This document shows, piece by piece, positions 7,223 through 15,329 of a DNA stretch of 31,358 nt (its first letter is position 1; the number at the start of each line of letters is the position of its first letter). This stretch comes from SOKP01 sp048887165 (GTDB lineage Archaea > Asgardarchaeota > Lokiarchaeia > Sigyniarchaeales > SOKP01): assembly GCA_048887165.1 (NCBI GenBank), contig JBHLJZ010000037.1, positions 1 to 31,358 on the forward strand. The letters run 5' to 3'. A program made the translations under genes and the position numbers. Below the pieces are notes generated by a model that was not told the origin of the DNA, made no database searches, and saw nothing but the letters and a program-made list of their open reading frames with translations.

Positions 7223-9508
7223 ATGAAATCAATGGATAATTCTCTGAGTAAAGCTGAGAAAAGTAAACTAGGTTTAACAGAAGAACTATTCAAACGCATA
7301 GTTGAGAATGTTAACGATTTAATTGGAATTCTAAATAAAGATTTCAAGTATGAATATCTTAATGAAGAAATCTTTTTAAAAGTGTTAGGTTATTCAAGTG
7401 AAGATCTATTGGGCAAATCCGCATTAGGATTTATTCATCCTGAGGACGTTAATTTGGCTGTACAAACTTTAAAAGAGGGTTTTAAAAAAGGAGAAGGGTC
7501 AGCTGAAGTAAGATTTAAACACAAAGATGGAAATTGGGTATGGATTGAAGCTAGAGGTAAAATATTTTTAGATAATGATGGAAAAATGAAAGCACTTATT
7601 GTATCTAGAGATGTCTCTCAAAGAAAGAGATCTGAAATGGAGTTAAAAGATTCGGAAGAAAGATACCGGTTAATTACTGAGAACGTTAACGATTTAATTG
7701 CAATTTTGAATGATAAATTCGAATATGAATACATAAATGAAAAAATACATCAAAAGTTAAGGGGATCTTCTAATAAAGATAGAATTGGGATGAAAGCATT
7801 AGATCTCGTCCATCCAGATGATCTTGGGTCTGTAAGGGAAATTTTTAATAAAGCTTTTGAGATTGGAGAAGGAGTAATGGAGGTGAGATTACGAAATAAA
7901 GATGGAACCTATGATTGGTTTGAGGTCAAAGGAAAGACTTTTATAGATATTGATGGTAAAAATAAAATTCTTTTAATTTCAAGAAATATCACAGCGCGTT
8001 TAAAAGCAGCTGAAAAAATTCAAGAATCCGAAGAGAAGTTTAGATCAATTGCAGAACAATCCTCGCTGGGGATTGTTATTTTGCAGGATGGATTAATTAA
8101 ATACGCAAATAAAGCAATCAGAGACATTACGGGGTATTTAATTGAAGAAATTGAAGAATGGACTCAAAATGAATTCATGAAAAAAATTCATCCTGAAGAT
8201 TTACCCTTGGTAAAAGAACACATACAAATGAAACTAAAAGGACAGACCGATATAACGTCCCATTATAGTTTTAGAATAATCACAAAATCTAATAATGTTA
8301 AATGGGTTGACCTTCATTCAAAAGCAATTAATTTTCAGGGAAAAATTGCAATTCTTGCGACATTTATAGATATAACCGATAAAGTTAGAGCAGAACAACA
8401 TTTAAAAGAATCAGAAGAAAAATTCAGACTTGCATTTGAGCGAGCTGGTGATGCTATATTTTGGGCAAATCCAAAAACTAGAAGAATAATAAATTGTAAC
8501 AGCGCTGCAGAAACACTCCTAGAAATGAAAAAGGAGGAAATTATTGGATTTCACCATAGTAAACTTTATCCCCCTCAAGAAAGTAAGTATATGGATAAAA
8601 TTCTAGGAAATTTTTCAAAAAATGAAGGGATATTTGAGACTGATTCAGAAGTATTAAATAAATCAGGTAAAATTATACCAGTCCATATTACTGCAACTTA
8701 TTATCCAATTGGTGAACAAGTAATTGTTCATGGAACATTTCATAATCTTACTGAGAGAAAAATTACTGAAAATGCGTTAAAAGTGTCTGAACAGAAATAT
8801 CGTGAAGCCTTTGACAGAGCAAATTTTTATAAGGATCTTTTCGCTCATGATATTAACAATATTCTTCAAATTATAAACTCTTCAGCAGAACTAATTACTT
8901 TAAATTTACGGGATAATGAAGAATCTAGAGAAATTGAAAGTATCGCTAATATTATGAAAAGGCAAGTTCAAAGAGGGTCAAAATTAGTAAATAACGTTCA
9001 AACTCTTTCTGAACTTGAAGAAAGCCAGCTATCAATCAATCCTATTGATGTGTGTGAATATTTAGAAAATTCAATAGAATTCATAAGAAAAGCATATCCA
9101 GAAAGAACTTTGGATATAGAAGTAATCCAATCATGTGAAGAAGTAATAGTAAAGGCAAATGAGTACCTGCAGGAAGTTTTTGAAAATATTTTAATTAATG
9201 CTATAAAGTATAATGAGAATCATTCTGTAGAAGTGAAGATTAATATATCAACATATATACAAGATGGGAACAATTATTATAAATTGGAATTCATAGACAA
9301 TGGTATTGGAGTAGCAGATGAAAGAAAGAAACTTATTTTTGAGCGAGGAAAGAGAGAATTAAAAGGTACTAAAGGAATGGGGCTTGGATTGTCTTTAGTA
9401 AAAAACATTCTTGATAATTATGATGGTAAAATATGGGTGGAGGATAGAGCTAAAGGGGATTACACGCAAGGAAGTAAGTTCATTATTTTATTACCTATCT
9501 TGAAATAA
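7223..9508 (+). CDS. soluble sensor histidine kinase with four PAS domains
   Basis: 761-residue two-component kinase with no membrane helix, so it senses a cytoplasmic signal. Four PAS domains are visible at about 20-135, 145-262, 268-392 and 398-515. The first two are close duplicates (both contain ENVNDLI and end in a PAC-like SRDVS or SRNIT segment). Each is linked to the next by a short ESEEKFR-type coiled linker. The phospho-acceptor region is FAHDINNILQII with His542. The ATPase domain shows the N box FENILINAIKYN (about 653-664), G1 DNGIGVADE (692-700) and G2 GTKGMGLGLSLVKNIL (715-730). No response regulator is encoded nearby. The ligands or cofactors of the PAS domains cannot be read. 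The start ATG at 7223 has a second ATG at codon 4; either is possible. Domain architecture is typical of kinases that archaea acquired from bacteria. Confidence 0.92.
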   Translation: MKSMDNSLSKAEKSKLGLTEELFKRIVENVNDLIGILNKDFKYEYLNEEIFLKVLGYSSEDLLGKSALGFIHPEDVNLAVQTLKEGFKKGEGSAEVRFKHKDGNWVWIEARGKIFLDNDGKMKALIVSRDVSQRKRSEMELKDSEERYRLITENVNDLIAILNDKFEYEYINEKIHQKLRGSSNKDRIGMKALDLVHPDDLGSVREIFNKAFEIGEGVMEVRLRNKDGTYDWFEVKGKTFIDIDGKNKILLISRNITARLKAAEKIQESEEKFRSIAEQSSLGIVILQDGLIKYANKAIRDITGYLIEEIEEWTQNEFMKKIHPEDLPLVKEHIQMKLKGQTDITSHYSFRIITKSNNVKWVDLHSKAINFQGKIAILATFIDITDKVRAEQHLKESEEKFRLAFERAGDAIFWANPKTRRIINCNSAAETLLEMKKEEIIGFHHSKLYPPQESKYMDKILGNFSKNEGIFETDSEVLNKSGKIIPVHITATYYPIGEQVIVHGTFHNLTERKITENALKVSEQKYREAFDRANFYKDLFAHDINNILQIINSSAELITLNLRDNEESREIESIANIMKRQVQRGSKLVNNVQTLSELEESQLSINPIDVCEYLENSIEFIRKAYPERTLDIEVIQSCEEVIVKANEYLQEVFENILINAIKYNENHSVEVKINISTYIQDGNNYYKLEFIDNGIGVADERKKLIFERGKRELKGTKGMGLGLSLVKNILDNYDGKIWVEDRAKGDYTQGSKFIILLPILK

Positions 9509-9664
9509 AATCCCCATTATTATATATATTATTAGAAAATCTCTGTACACTTAAGAAAAAGCTCAATTAATTCTCTTTTTTCTTTAATTTAATCAATCTT
9601 CTCTAAAGAGAGAATATATAAAGGTATTAAAATAAATGGAGCTATTTCTAAATTATCCATCTCT

Positions 9665-10234
9665 TTATTCACTTTTATATGGCTTAAGCCAGTCTTCTTT
9701 TAAATAATAGTACTTTTTATTATCAACATATTTACCCTCAACATAAAAATCATCTTTAGAAATCCCTTCAAGTATAAATCCCACTTTTTCTGCTATCTTC
9801 CATGAATAAATATTATCAATAGCAGCACCCCCGGTAACCCTATGGAGGTTAACTTCTTCAAAGGCATATTTAAGAAGGAGTTTTGTAGCTTCAGTCGCGA
9901 TTTTTTTATTCCAATAATCAGTCTCTCCAATCATTAAGAATGCATTAGCAGATCGGTTAAACCACTGGATTCTATTTAAGCCACAAATTCCAATTAATTT
10001 TTTATCTGCTTTATGATAAATTGAGAATTCTATATGATCTTTTACTTGTCCTTTATCTGACGGTTCAAGTTCCTTTTTAATCTCTTCTATTGAGCGAGGC
10101 ATAGCATTTCGTGAAAAAATCCGGACTTTCGGATCATTTCTCCATTTAGCATATAAATTTGCATATTTAATACTAGAAGGGACTAAATCAACATTATCTC
10201 CTTCAATAAACGTAAAAATTTCGTCATCTTCCAT
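9665..10234 (-). CDS. GNAT-family acetyltransferase (RimJ/RimL type)
   Basis: 189-residue acetyl-CoA-dependent N-acetyltransferase. The N-terminal segment VDLVPSSIKYANLYAKWRND is the usual RimJ/RimL opening (L-P----D---L--W-ND). The acetyl-CoA region is GETDYWNKKIATEATKLLLK (about 113-132), where the usual R-G-G/A motif is replaced by YWNKKIA, a common variant. Motif B, NIYSWKIAEKVGFILEG, is strongly conserved (N--S-----K-GF--EG). Typical substrates are protein N-termini, amino-acid-like small molecules or aminoglycosides; none can be chosen here. It is convergent with the kinase gene and stands alone in front of the MFS gene, with a 127-base gap, on the same strand. Confidence 0.85.
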   Translation of the reverse strand: MEDDEIFTFIEGDNVDLVPSSIKYANLYAKWRNDPKVRIFSRNAMPRSIEEIKKELEPSDKGQVKDHIEFSIYHKADKKLIGICGLNRIQWFNRSANAFLMIGETDYWNKKIATEATKLLLKYAFEEVNLHRVTGGAAIDNIYSWKIAEKVGFILEGISKDDFYVEGKYVDNKKYYYLKEDWLKPYKSE

Positions 10235-10361
10235 TTAAATTACAACCATTGTTTTATAATGTTATGTTTAAGTAAATTTTGAATCTTATTTGAATTTTGG
10301 AATATAAATTTATGAACTTAGGAAATTTGATAGATCTTTTATTAATTTAATTTTCACAAGC

Positions 10362-11576
10362 TTAAAGATAGGAGCTTTTAACTCGTGTAAATATTGTGAA
10401 TATTAATATTATAACTCCATTGATTATAAAAAACCAAAAAATACTCCAGGTTTCTACTACAAATCCTAATGTTAGGTAAAGCAATGCCATTGAAAGACTT
10501 TGAAACATATTAATTGTGCTTAAAACTGTTGCCCTGTTTTCAGATTCAATTTGTTTATTGATTCCATATGTATAGAGCAATGATCTTGGATATCCAAATC
10601 CAACAATAAATAATAGATAAATTATGCCTATAAAAGGATTTGTAGTAAAACCTAACAAGATAAAAGCTAATCCATTAATAATATCTACAAGAATCAAGAA
10701 TCTCACTTTCTCTTTAAAACTCTTAAGAATTTTTGGAAATAAATATGAAAATACGGCTGTAGTTAAATTCATGAATGACAGAATGAAACCCCAGATGAAT
10801 AAAGGAACTCCAATTGCAGTTAGATATGGTTGGTAAGTCCAGAATAAGAGATAGATTAATACATTAATAAACAACCTATCAAAACATAAAATTCTTAATA
10901 TTTTGTTTTTTTTTAGTTCTTTAAATCCATCTTTAATTATAGTTAGATATCTTTTTGCTTTCTTTTTCTTAACAAATTCAGGTTCATGATATGTCAGTGA
11001 AGTAAGAAATGCTCCGATGTAGATAATACCTAAACATGTCATTGTAAACTGTAAAGAGACAAATTCGGCAATAATTGAACCGAGAGGAGCTGATATAGTT
11101 AAGGCTACTAAGTTTACAACTTGAAGATTTCCCATTACTTTTGGTAATTTATCTTCCTGGCCTATCATTTTTAAAGAACTGAATAAAAAAGCTTCATCAG
11201 TTCCAGATATTAAAGCAATACTAAAAGCCCATAAAGTTTCTGCTAAAAAAAATAAAAAAATGTTGGGAATAATGCTGTAGGAGAAAGCAGCTAAAACAAC
11301 TGTTAATGCTGATAACATTAATCCTTTTTTTCTTCCAAGAAAATCAGCAATAGCTCCCGATGGAATTTCGAGAATGAAAATCATGAACATAAAGTAGGCT
11401 TGTAATATCATCTGTTGAGAAAACGTAAGTCCACCCCATTCTGTCGTAAATGCATAATAAACTGCTCTAACAGTATGAATTCCCAAAATAAAATGATATA
11501 AATATGCTTTGAGAATATTTAATTTATATTTTTTATTGATACTTTCCGTTTTCAGAACTTTTAATCTTAAATTCAT
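10362..11576 (-). CDS. MFS transporter
   Basis: 404-residue major facilitator superfamily permease with about twelve hydrophobic segments and an uncleaved N-terminus. The signature between helices 2 and 3 is clear: EIPSGAIADFLGRKKGLMLS (G---D--GR-K). The central cytoplasmic loop is basic (EFVKKKKAKRYLTIIKDGFKELKKNK), as usual between the two six-helix halves. Its closest general resemblance is to drug/sugar efflux-like MFS proteins, but the substrate is not readable. It has its own upstream region of 215 bases that contains a GAACTT/AAGTTC inverted repeat. Confidence 0.88.
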   Translation of the reverse strand: MNLRLKVLKTESINKKYKLNILKAYLYHFILGIHTVRAVYYAFTTEWGGLTFSQQMILQAYFMFMIFILEIPSGAIADFLGRKKGLMLSALTVVLAAFSYSIIPNIFLFFLAETLWAFSIALISGTDEAFLFSSLKMIGQEDKLPKVMGNLQVVNLVALTISAPLGSIIAEFVSLQFTMTCLGIIYIGAFLTSLTYHEPEFVKKKKAKRYLTIIKDGFKELKKNKILRILCFDRLFINVLIYLLFWTYQPYLTAIGVPLFIWGFILSFMNLTTAVFSYLFPKILKSFKEKVRFLILVDIINGLAFILLGFTTNPFIGIIYLLFIVGFGYPRSLLYTYGINKQIESENRATVLSTINMFQSLSMALLYLTLGFVVETWSIFWFFIINGVIILIFTIFTRVKSSYL

Positions 11577-11679
11577 ATATAGTTTTGAAAGGTTAATTAT
11601 TATTAGATTTGAATTTTAATTTTATCTTAAATGCTTTCATTAATATAAAATCTTTATAATATTAATAGAAGCTCTATAT

Positions 11680-11697
11680 GAACTTATATTGAAGTTC
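11680..11697. repeat. GAACTT/AAGTTC inverted repeat upstream of MFS gene
   Basis: A perfect six-base inverted repeat (11680-11685 and 11692-11697, spacer ATATTG) lies about 105 bases before the MFS start codon and about 95 bases beyond the histone stop. Its half-site resembles the arms of the inverted repeat in the histone promoter. Confidence 0.35.
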
Positions 11698-11791
11698 GAA
11701 TTAAGTGTGAAAATTTAATAATTTCAAAATTTTAGATTCAAGATATAAAAAATAAAAGAAAAAAAAAGAATAAATTTAAGATAGTATAATT

Positions 11792-12004
11792 TTACATTAA
11801 TTTCATTGCCAAGTCCATATCTTCTAGGGTTAATTTCTTCCTTCCAGCGTGTCTGGTCATTTCAAGAGCCTTATTAGTGACACCTTTAGCTTGTTTCTCT
11901 AAATAATCAATTAAGGCGTCTACAGCATCTCTTGCTACCATTTCAGCACCATTATCTTTCATTAATTTACGAACTGGACTCCAAGCAAATACTTTTTTAG
12001 CCAT
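11792..12004 (-). CDS. archaeal histone
   Basis: 70-residue single histone fold without tails. The sequence from FAWSPVRKLMKDNGAEMVARDAVDALIDYLEKQ to the C-terminal RHAGRKKLTLEDMDLAMKLM follows the HMf-type pattern of alpha1, long alpha2 and alpha3. It includes the RHAGRKK loop 2, the usual DNA-contact region, and the EDM-LA helix. It would dimerise and wrap DNA in hypernucleosome-like arrays. The start is fixed by a strong Shine-Dalgarno site, GGAGG, seven bases upstream. A TATA box (GATATAATAAA, complement of 12069-12079) and a nine-base inverted repeat lie in its promoter. A T-rich stretch after the stop (complement of about 11744-11780) suits archaeal termination. Confidence 0.96.
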   Translation of the reverse strand: MAKKVFAWSPVRKLMKDNGAEMVARDAVDALIDYLEKQAKGVTNKALEMTRHAGRKKLTLEDMDLAMKLM

Positions 12005-12011
12005 TTTTATT

Positions 12012-12016
12012 CCTCC
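12012..12016 (-). promoter_or_regulatory. Shine-Dalgarno site of the histone gene
   Basis: GGAGG on the minus strand, complementary to the 16S rRNA 3' end, seven bases before the ATG. It is the cleanest ribosome site in the window and fits a highly expressed chromatin protein. Confidence 0.75.
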
Positions 12017-12042
12017 ACTTTTTTATTAGTGTTATAATTTCG

Positions 12043-12079
12043 TAAAGTTCACATTTTTTAACATGAACTTTATTATATC
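12043..12079 (-). promoter_or_regulatory. histone promoter: TATA box overlapping a 9-bp inverted repeat
   Basis: TAAAGTTCA (12043-12051) and TGAACTTTA (12064-12072) form a perfect nine-base inverted repeat with a 12-base spacer. Its distal arm touches the TATA-like GATATAATAAA (complement of 12069-12079), and the proximal arm would cover the expected transcription start near 12048. This is the layout of a repressor operator on an archaeal promoter; a hairpin in DNA or the leader is less likely because the start of RNA lies inside the repeat. Confidence 0.5.
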
Positions 12080-12195
12080 ATAATTATCATTTCAAATATT
12101 TAAAAATTGCGTTAAATTTTCGGTAGAATATGTTTGGGTTAATAATTTCATCCGATCGACAAAATTACGATGTCTTAAAAATGAAACGATAGAAA

Positions 12196-12227
12196 TAGAT
12201 CTGAGCTATTAGATCTAAGATTTTTTT
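12196..12227 (+). terminator. hairpin plus T-run with no gene before it
   Basis: TAGATCT (12196-12202) and AGATCTA (12211-12217) form a perfect seven-base stem with an eight-base loop, followed by seven T at 12221-12227 on the plus strand. No plus-strand gene precedes it, so it either ends an unseen RNA or is a chance or protein-binding palindrome pair (AGATCT is itself palindromic). Confidence 0.25.
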
Positions 12228-12368
12228 AAATTTTAAAATTAATGGACATAAAATTTAAACTTTCTAAAATTATTTTCCCGTTTCTTATAAAAGAATTTGA
12301 ATTAAGCCCAAATTGATCAAAGATGTACTAAAGCGATAGAAATTAAAAAATCATATGAATTATTGAGC

Positions 12369-12395
12369 TAGTGATTCTTTTATAATGATTCACTA
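12369..12395 (-). terminator. 3' hairpin of the aminotransferase gene
   Basis: TAGTGATTC (12369-12377) pairs with GATTCACTA (12387-12395) with one mismatch, overlapping the stop codon of the aminotransferase. On the minus strand a T-run follows about 20 bases later. The rest of the gap 12005-12379 shows only AT-rich sequence apart from the histone promoter and the AGATCT hairpin. Confidence 0.3.
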
Positions 12396-13492
12396 AAAGC
12401 ATTTAAAAAACGATCAACATTCTCTGCTCTTGCAGTATGTCCCATCAAACCTATACGCCATATTTTCCCTACTAAAGGTCCAAGCCCAGCGCCAATCTCA
12501 ATTTTGTAATCATTTCGTAATTTTTGACGAATTTTAATATCTTCTGATCCTTTGGGAATTGTGACAGCATTAAGCATAGAAAGTCTATAAGGTTCTTTGA
12601 CGTACATATCTAATCCTATTGCTTCTAATCCTCTGACCAATCTTAAATGATTATCTAAATGTCTTTTAAATACCTTTTTTATGCCTTCTTCAAATATTAG
12701 GAATAGGGCTTGATAGAAAGCGTATAGCATATTTATTGGTGCGGTATGATGGTATACTCTCTTTCTTTCTCCGCTCCAGTATTGACCTATTAAACTCATA
12801 TCAAGATACCAATTAGGAACCTTATTTTTTCTTCCTAAAATTTTATTATATGCTCGATCAGAAAATGAAACAGGTGCTAAACCAGGAGGGCATGATAAAC
12901 ATTTTTGTGAGCCACTATAAAAAGCATCAATATTCCAATCATCAACTTTAATTTCAATACCACCAAAAGATGTAACACAATCTACTAAAAACAGAGTTTC
13001 AGTATTTTTTATTATGTCTGAAATCTCTTTTACTGGATTCTTAACGCCGGTTGATGTTTCTGCATGAACCATTGCTACAATATGGTATGAGTTTTGTTCT
13101 AGTTTTTCTTTGACTAAGGTTGGATTAATTGGTGTTCCCCACTCAAATTCAATACTTTCAACATTAGCTCCAAGTCTTGACGCGACCTCAACCATACGAA
13201 CCCCAAAAACACCGTTAACTAAAACTAATACTTTATCCTTAGGTTCAATAAGGTTAACAAAACAGGTTTCCATACCCGCTGAACCGGTACCAGATATTGG
13301 TAATGTTAAGTTATTTTTAGTAATCATTAATTTCTGTAGAAAAAATTGAATTTCATCCATAATCTGTATAAAGTACGGATCTAAATGACCTAATGTCTTA
13401 TAACTAAGAGCTTCATATACTTTTGGATGAACAAGAGAAGGACCAGGGCCCATTAATAATATTTCTTCAATGTCTTCTAGAATATTCTTCAT
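12380..13492 (-). CDS. class V aminotransferase (alanine/serine-glyoxylate type)
   Basis: 370-residue PLP-dependent aminotransferase of the AGXT/serine-glyoxylate group (fold type I). Family landmarks: GPGPSLVHPKV at 15-25, GHLDPYF at 35-41, the phosphate-binding SGTGSAGMET at 67-76, HAETSTG at 143-149, the PLP-pyridine Asp171 in VDCVTSFGG, and the Schiff-base Lys197 in SGSQKCLSCPPG. The C-terminal part keeps the RIGLMGH segment in which Arg binds the substrate carboxylate. The length is normal. It would transfer an amino group from alanine, serine or a similar donor to glyoxylate or pyruvate; the real pair of substrates is not certain. Related enzymes with phosphonate or cysteine substrates share these motifs. 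It has its own 114-base upstream gap and no functional neighbour. Confidence 0.9.
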   Translation of the reverse strand: MKNILEDIEEILLMGPGPSLVHPKVYEALSYKTLGHLDPYFIQIMDEIQFFLQKLMITKNNLTLPISGTGSAGMETCFVNLIEPKDKVLVLVNGVFGVRMVEVASRLGANVESIEFEWGTPINPTLVKEKLEQNSYHIVAMVHAETSTGVKNPVKEISDIIKNTETLFLVDCVTSFGGIEIKVDDWNIDAFYSGSQKCLSCPPGLAPVSFSDRAYNKILGRKNKVPNWYLDMSLIGQYWSGERKRVYHHTAPINMLYAFYQALFLIFEEGIKKVFKRHLDNHLRLVRGLEAIGLDMYVKEPYRLSMLNAVTIPKGSEDIKIRQKLRNDYKIEIGAGLGPLVGKIWRIGLMGHTARAENVDRFLNAFSESL

Positions 13493-13606
13493 TTTTCATA
13501 CAATTTATGAATGTTAAATTTAGATTAAATTAGAACTAAATTTTAATTAATTTATATAGTGAGCGATTCCTATATAATAGATTTTGATTTAGATAAAAAA
13601 AGAACC

Positions 13607-15265
13607 TTACTTTAAGCTTCGAGTACTAGCAATTGCATTCAACATAACCTTGAGATGCTCATAAATTTTGTCTCTATAATCTGGGCCTATTTTAAGAAAT
13701 AGAACGGATACCAACTTTTCTTCTAAATCTTGTTCAATATCGAATTCTTCCATTAGTTGAGACCAATTAACGCCTTCAGAAACTCGGAGTCCGATTATAA
13801 TTGCTCGCTTTTTTCGAATTTTTTGGATAATTTTAACCAGAATATTTTTCCATTCTGGATCGATATGCTCCTTTTCGCGTGCGTCAAAAACGCAGAAAGC
13901 ACCATCAGAATTAGCAAGATTAAAATTATCATAAGTGGCAGAATTTAAAATTAAGCCGTTTTTATAAGCATATAATTTCTCAGTAGGATTATCTTTTATT
14001 TTTGAATATTCACCTAATTTGTCTAAATCCAAAATAACTTGAAATCCAGGATTCCAACTTAAATTTTCATAAATAAAAGTTAATTCTAGTATTACTAAAT
14101 CTTTTAAGGTTGACTGTATTGCTTCGAACAGGTCTTCTTTGATAGCTTTCTTAGCTTTTTGCTTACTCCGCAATATATAGTGATAAGCAATTAATTTGAA
14201 GGCGTCTTGAACATTTTCACCACTAAGCGCACTAGTCTCTATATAGGATACGCCGTCTGAAAGGTTTTTAACTAATGACATTCCATCTTCTCGACTAATT
14301 ACTCTCTTATCTACCAAATCTAATTTATTAGCAACTATAACTATAGGTATATCTTTATCTAAAATAAACTCAGTTAATTCGTTATACCAATTTCTTACAT
14401 TATCAAATGATTGTTGATTTACCAAGTCATAAACAATAAAAGCAGCCTCAGCTCCAGTATAATATATCTTTCTATACCTTTTGAAAAACTCTTGGGCTCC
14501 TAAATCCCATAAAGTCAGTGAAATTTCATTACCTTCCAAAAGAAAATTATGTGCAAGGATGTTAAGACCAATAGTTGCGCGATAATCAGCCGAGAATTTC
14601 CTTTCAACAAATCTACGGATAATTGATGTTTTACCGACTTCATGGTCTCCAACCACTACAAATTTAAAACTGTAATTTCCTTTTTCTTCTAATTGTGATT
14701 GAATGAGGGATTGTTTTAAGGTTTGATGACGATCAATTTCACTTTCAAAATCTGGAATTGCTATTTGTACTATATCATCTTCTTTAGCATTAAGAATTTG
14801 TGCTGTTTTTTCTGCTAAAAAAAGGCCGTATGGAGCAATCCTTTCAATAGAAGACATGCTATTAAGAATTAAACTTAACGTTCTTTTTTCATCTATTGAT
14901 ATAAATAATAATCTATATTCTTCGGTATCAAAAGAAGCTGTTCCAAAATTTCTAAAAGCAAATTCATTTCTAATTCTATCCAAAACAGGGCTTATTAGTG
15001 TTGTGAGGACAGAAACGATTTCAAGATTGCTTTCAAATCCTTTTTGTTTTTCTCCAGCGAGAATTAATCCTTCAAAATCTGAAATTATAACTGCTTCTAA
15101 TTCATTAAATTTTTCGAGAAACCTATTTAAAATTTCTTTAAAAAGTTTATTTCTATTTATTGTAATTAAAATCTCCTCGAATTGTATGAAGCTATTTTTA
15201 TTCTTATCAATATAATGACATACCATATTTTTAAAAATAGCTATTTCTAAAGAATTAAAATTCAT
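13607..15265 (-). CDS. Roadblock/LC7-Ras-like GTPase fusion protein (paralogue 1)
   Basis: 552-residue soluble protein of three parts. Residues about 40-165 form a Roadblock/LC7 domain (AVIISDFEGLILAGEKQK; ISPVLDRIRNEF; SFDTEEYRLLFISIDE). Residues about 198-370 are a complete Rab/Ras-like GTPase: G1 GDHEVGKTS (206-214), switch I Thr231, G3 WDLGAQE (253-259), G4 NKLD (313-316), G5 ETSAL (343-347). The last 180 residues form a conserved domain, shared with the neighbouring paralogue, that I do not recognise. G3 reads DxGAQE rather than DTAGQE; the catalytic-type Gln is kept. No prenylation motif, signal or membrane helix is seen. The first 35 residues are an extra helix-like segment missing from the paralogue. 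It lies 64 bases after the paralogue on the same strand, probably co-transcribed. Roadblock domains bind or regulate GTPases (MglB-MglA, Ragulator-Rag), so the fusion suggests a self-contained GTPase module. Confidence 0.9.
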   Translation of the reverse strand: MNFNSLEIAIFKNMVCHYIDKNKNSFIQFEEILITINRNKLFKEILNRFLEKFNELEAVIISDFEGLILAGEKQKGFESNLEIVSVLTTLISPVLDRIRNEFAFRNFGTASFDTEEYRLLFISIDEKRTLSLILNSMSSIERIAPYGLFLAEKTAQILNAKEDDIVQIAIPDFESEIDRHQTLKQSLIQSQLEEKGNYSFKFVVVGDHEVGKTSIIRRFVERKFSADYRATIGLNILAHNFLLEGNEISLTLWDLGAQEFFKRYRKIYYTGAEAAFIVYDLVNQQSFDNVRNWYNELTEFILDKDIPIVIVANKLDLVDKRVISREDGMSLVKNLSDGVSYIETSALSGENVQDAFKLIAYHYILRSKQKAKKAIKEDLFEAIQSTLKDLVILELTFIYENLSWNPGFQVILDLDKLGEYSKIKDNPTEKLYAYKNGLILNSATYDNFNLANSDGAFCVFDAREKEHIDPEWKNILVKIIQKIRKKRAIIIGLRVSEGVNWSQLMEEFDIEQDLEEKLVSVLFLKIGPDYRDKIYEHLKVMLNAIASTRSLK

Positions 15266-15329
15266 TATTATAATGAAATTGATCTAATTAAAGAGAGTCA
15301 TATGAGAAAATTCGAAATAAAAATATTAT

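Noticed and set aside
7240..7262. CTGAG and CTGAGAA near the kinase start as a riboswitch core
   Set aside because: The bases are inside the kinase coding region and no supporting stems are present.
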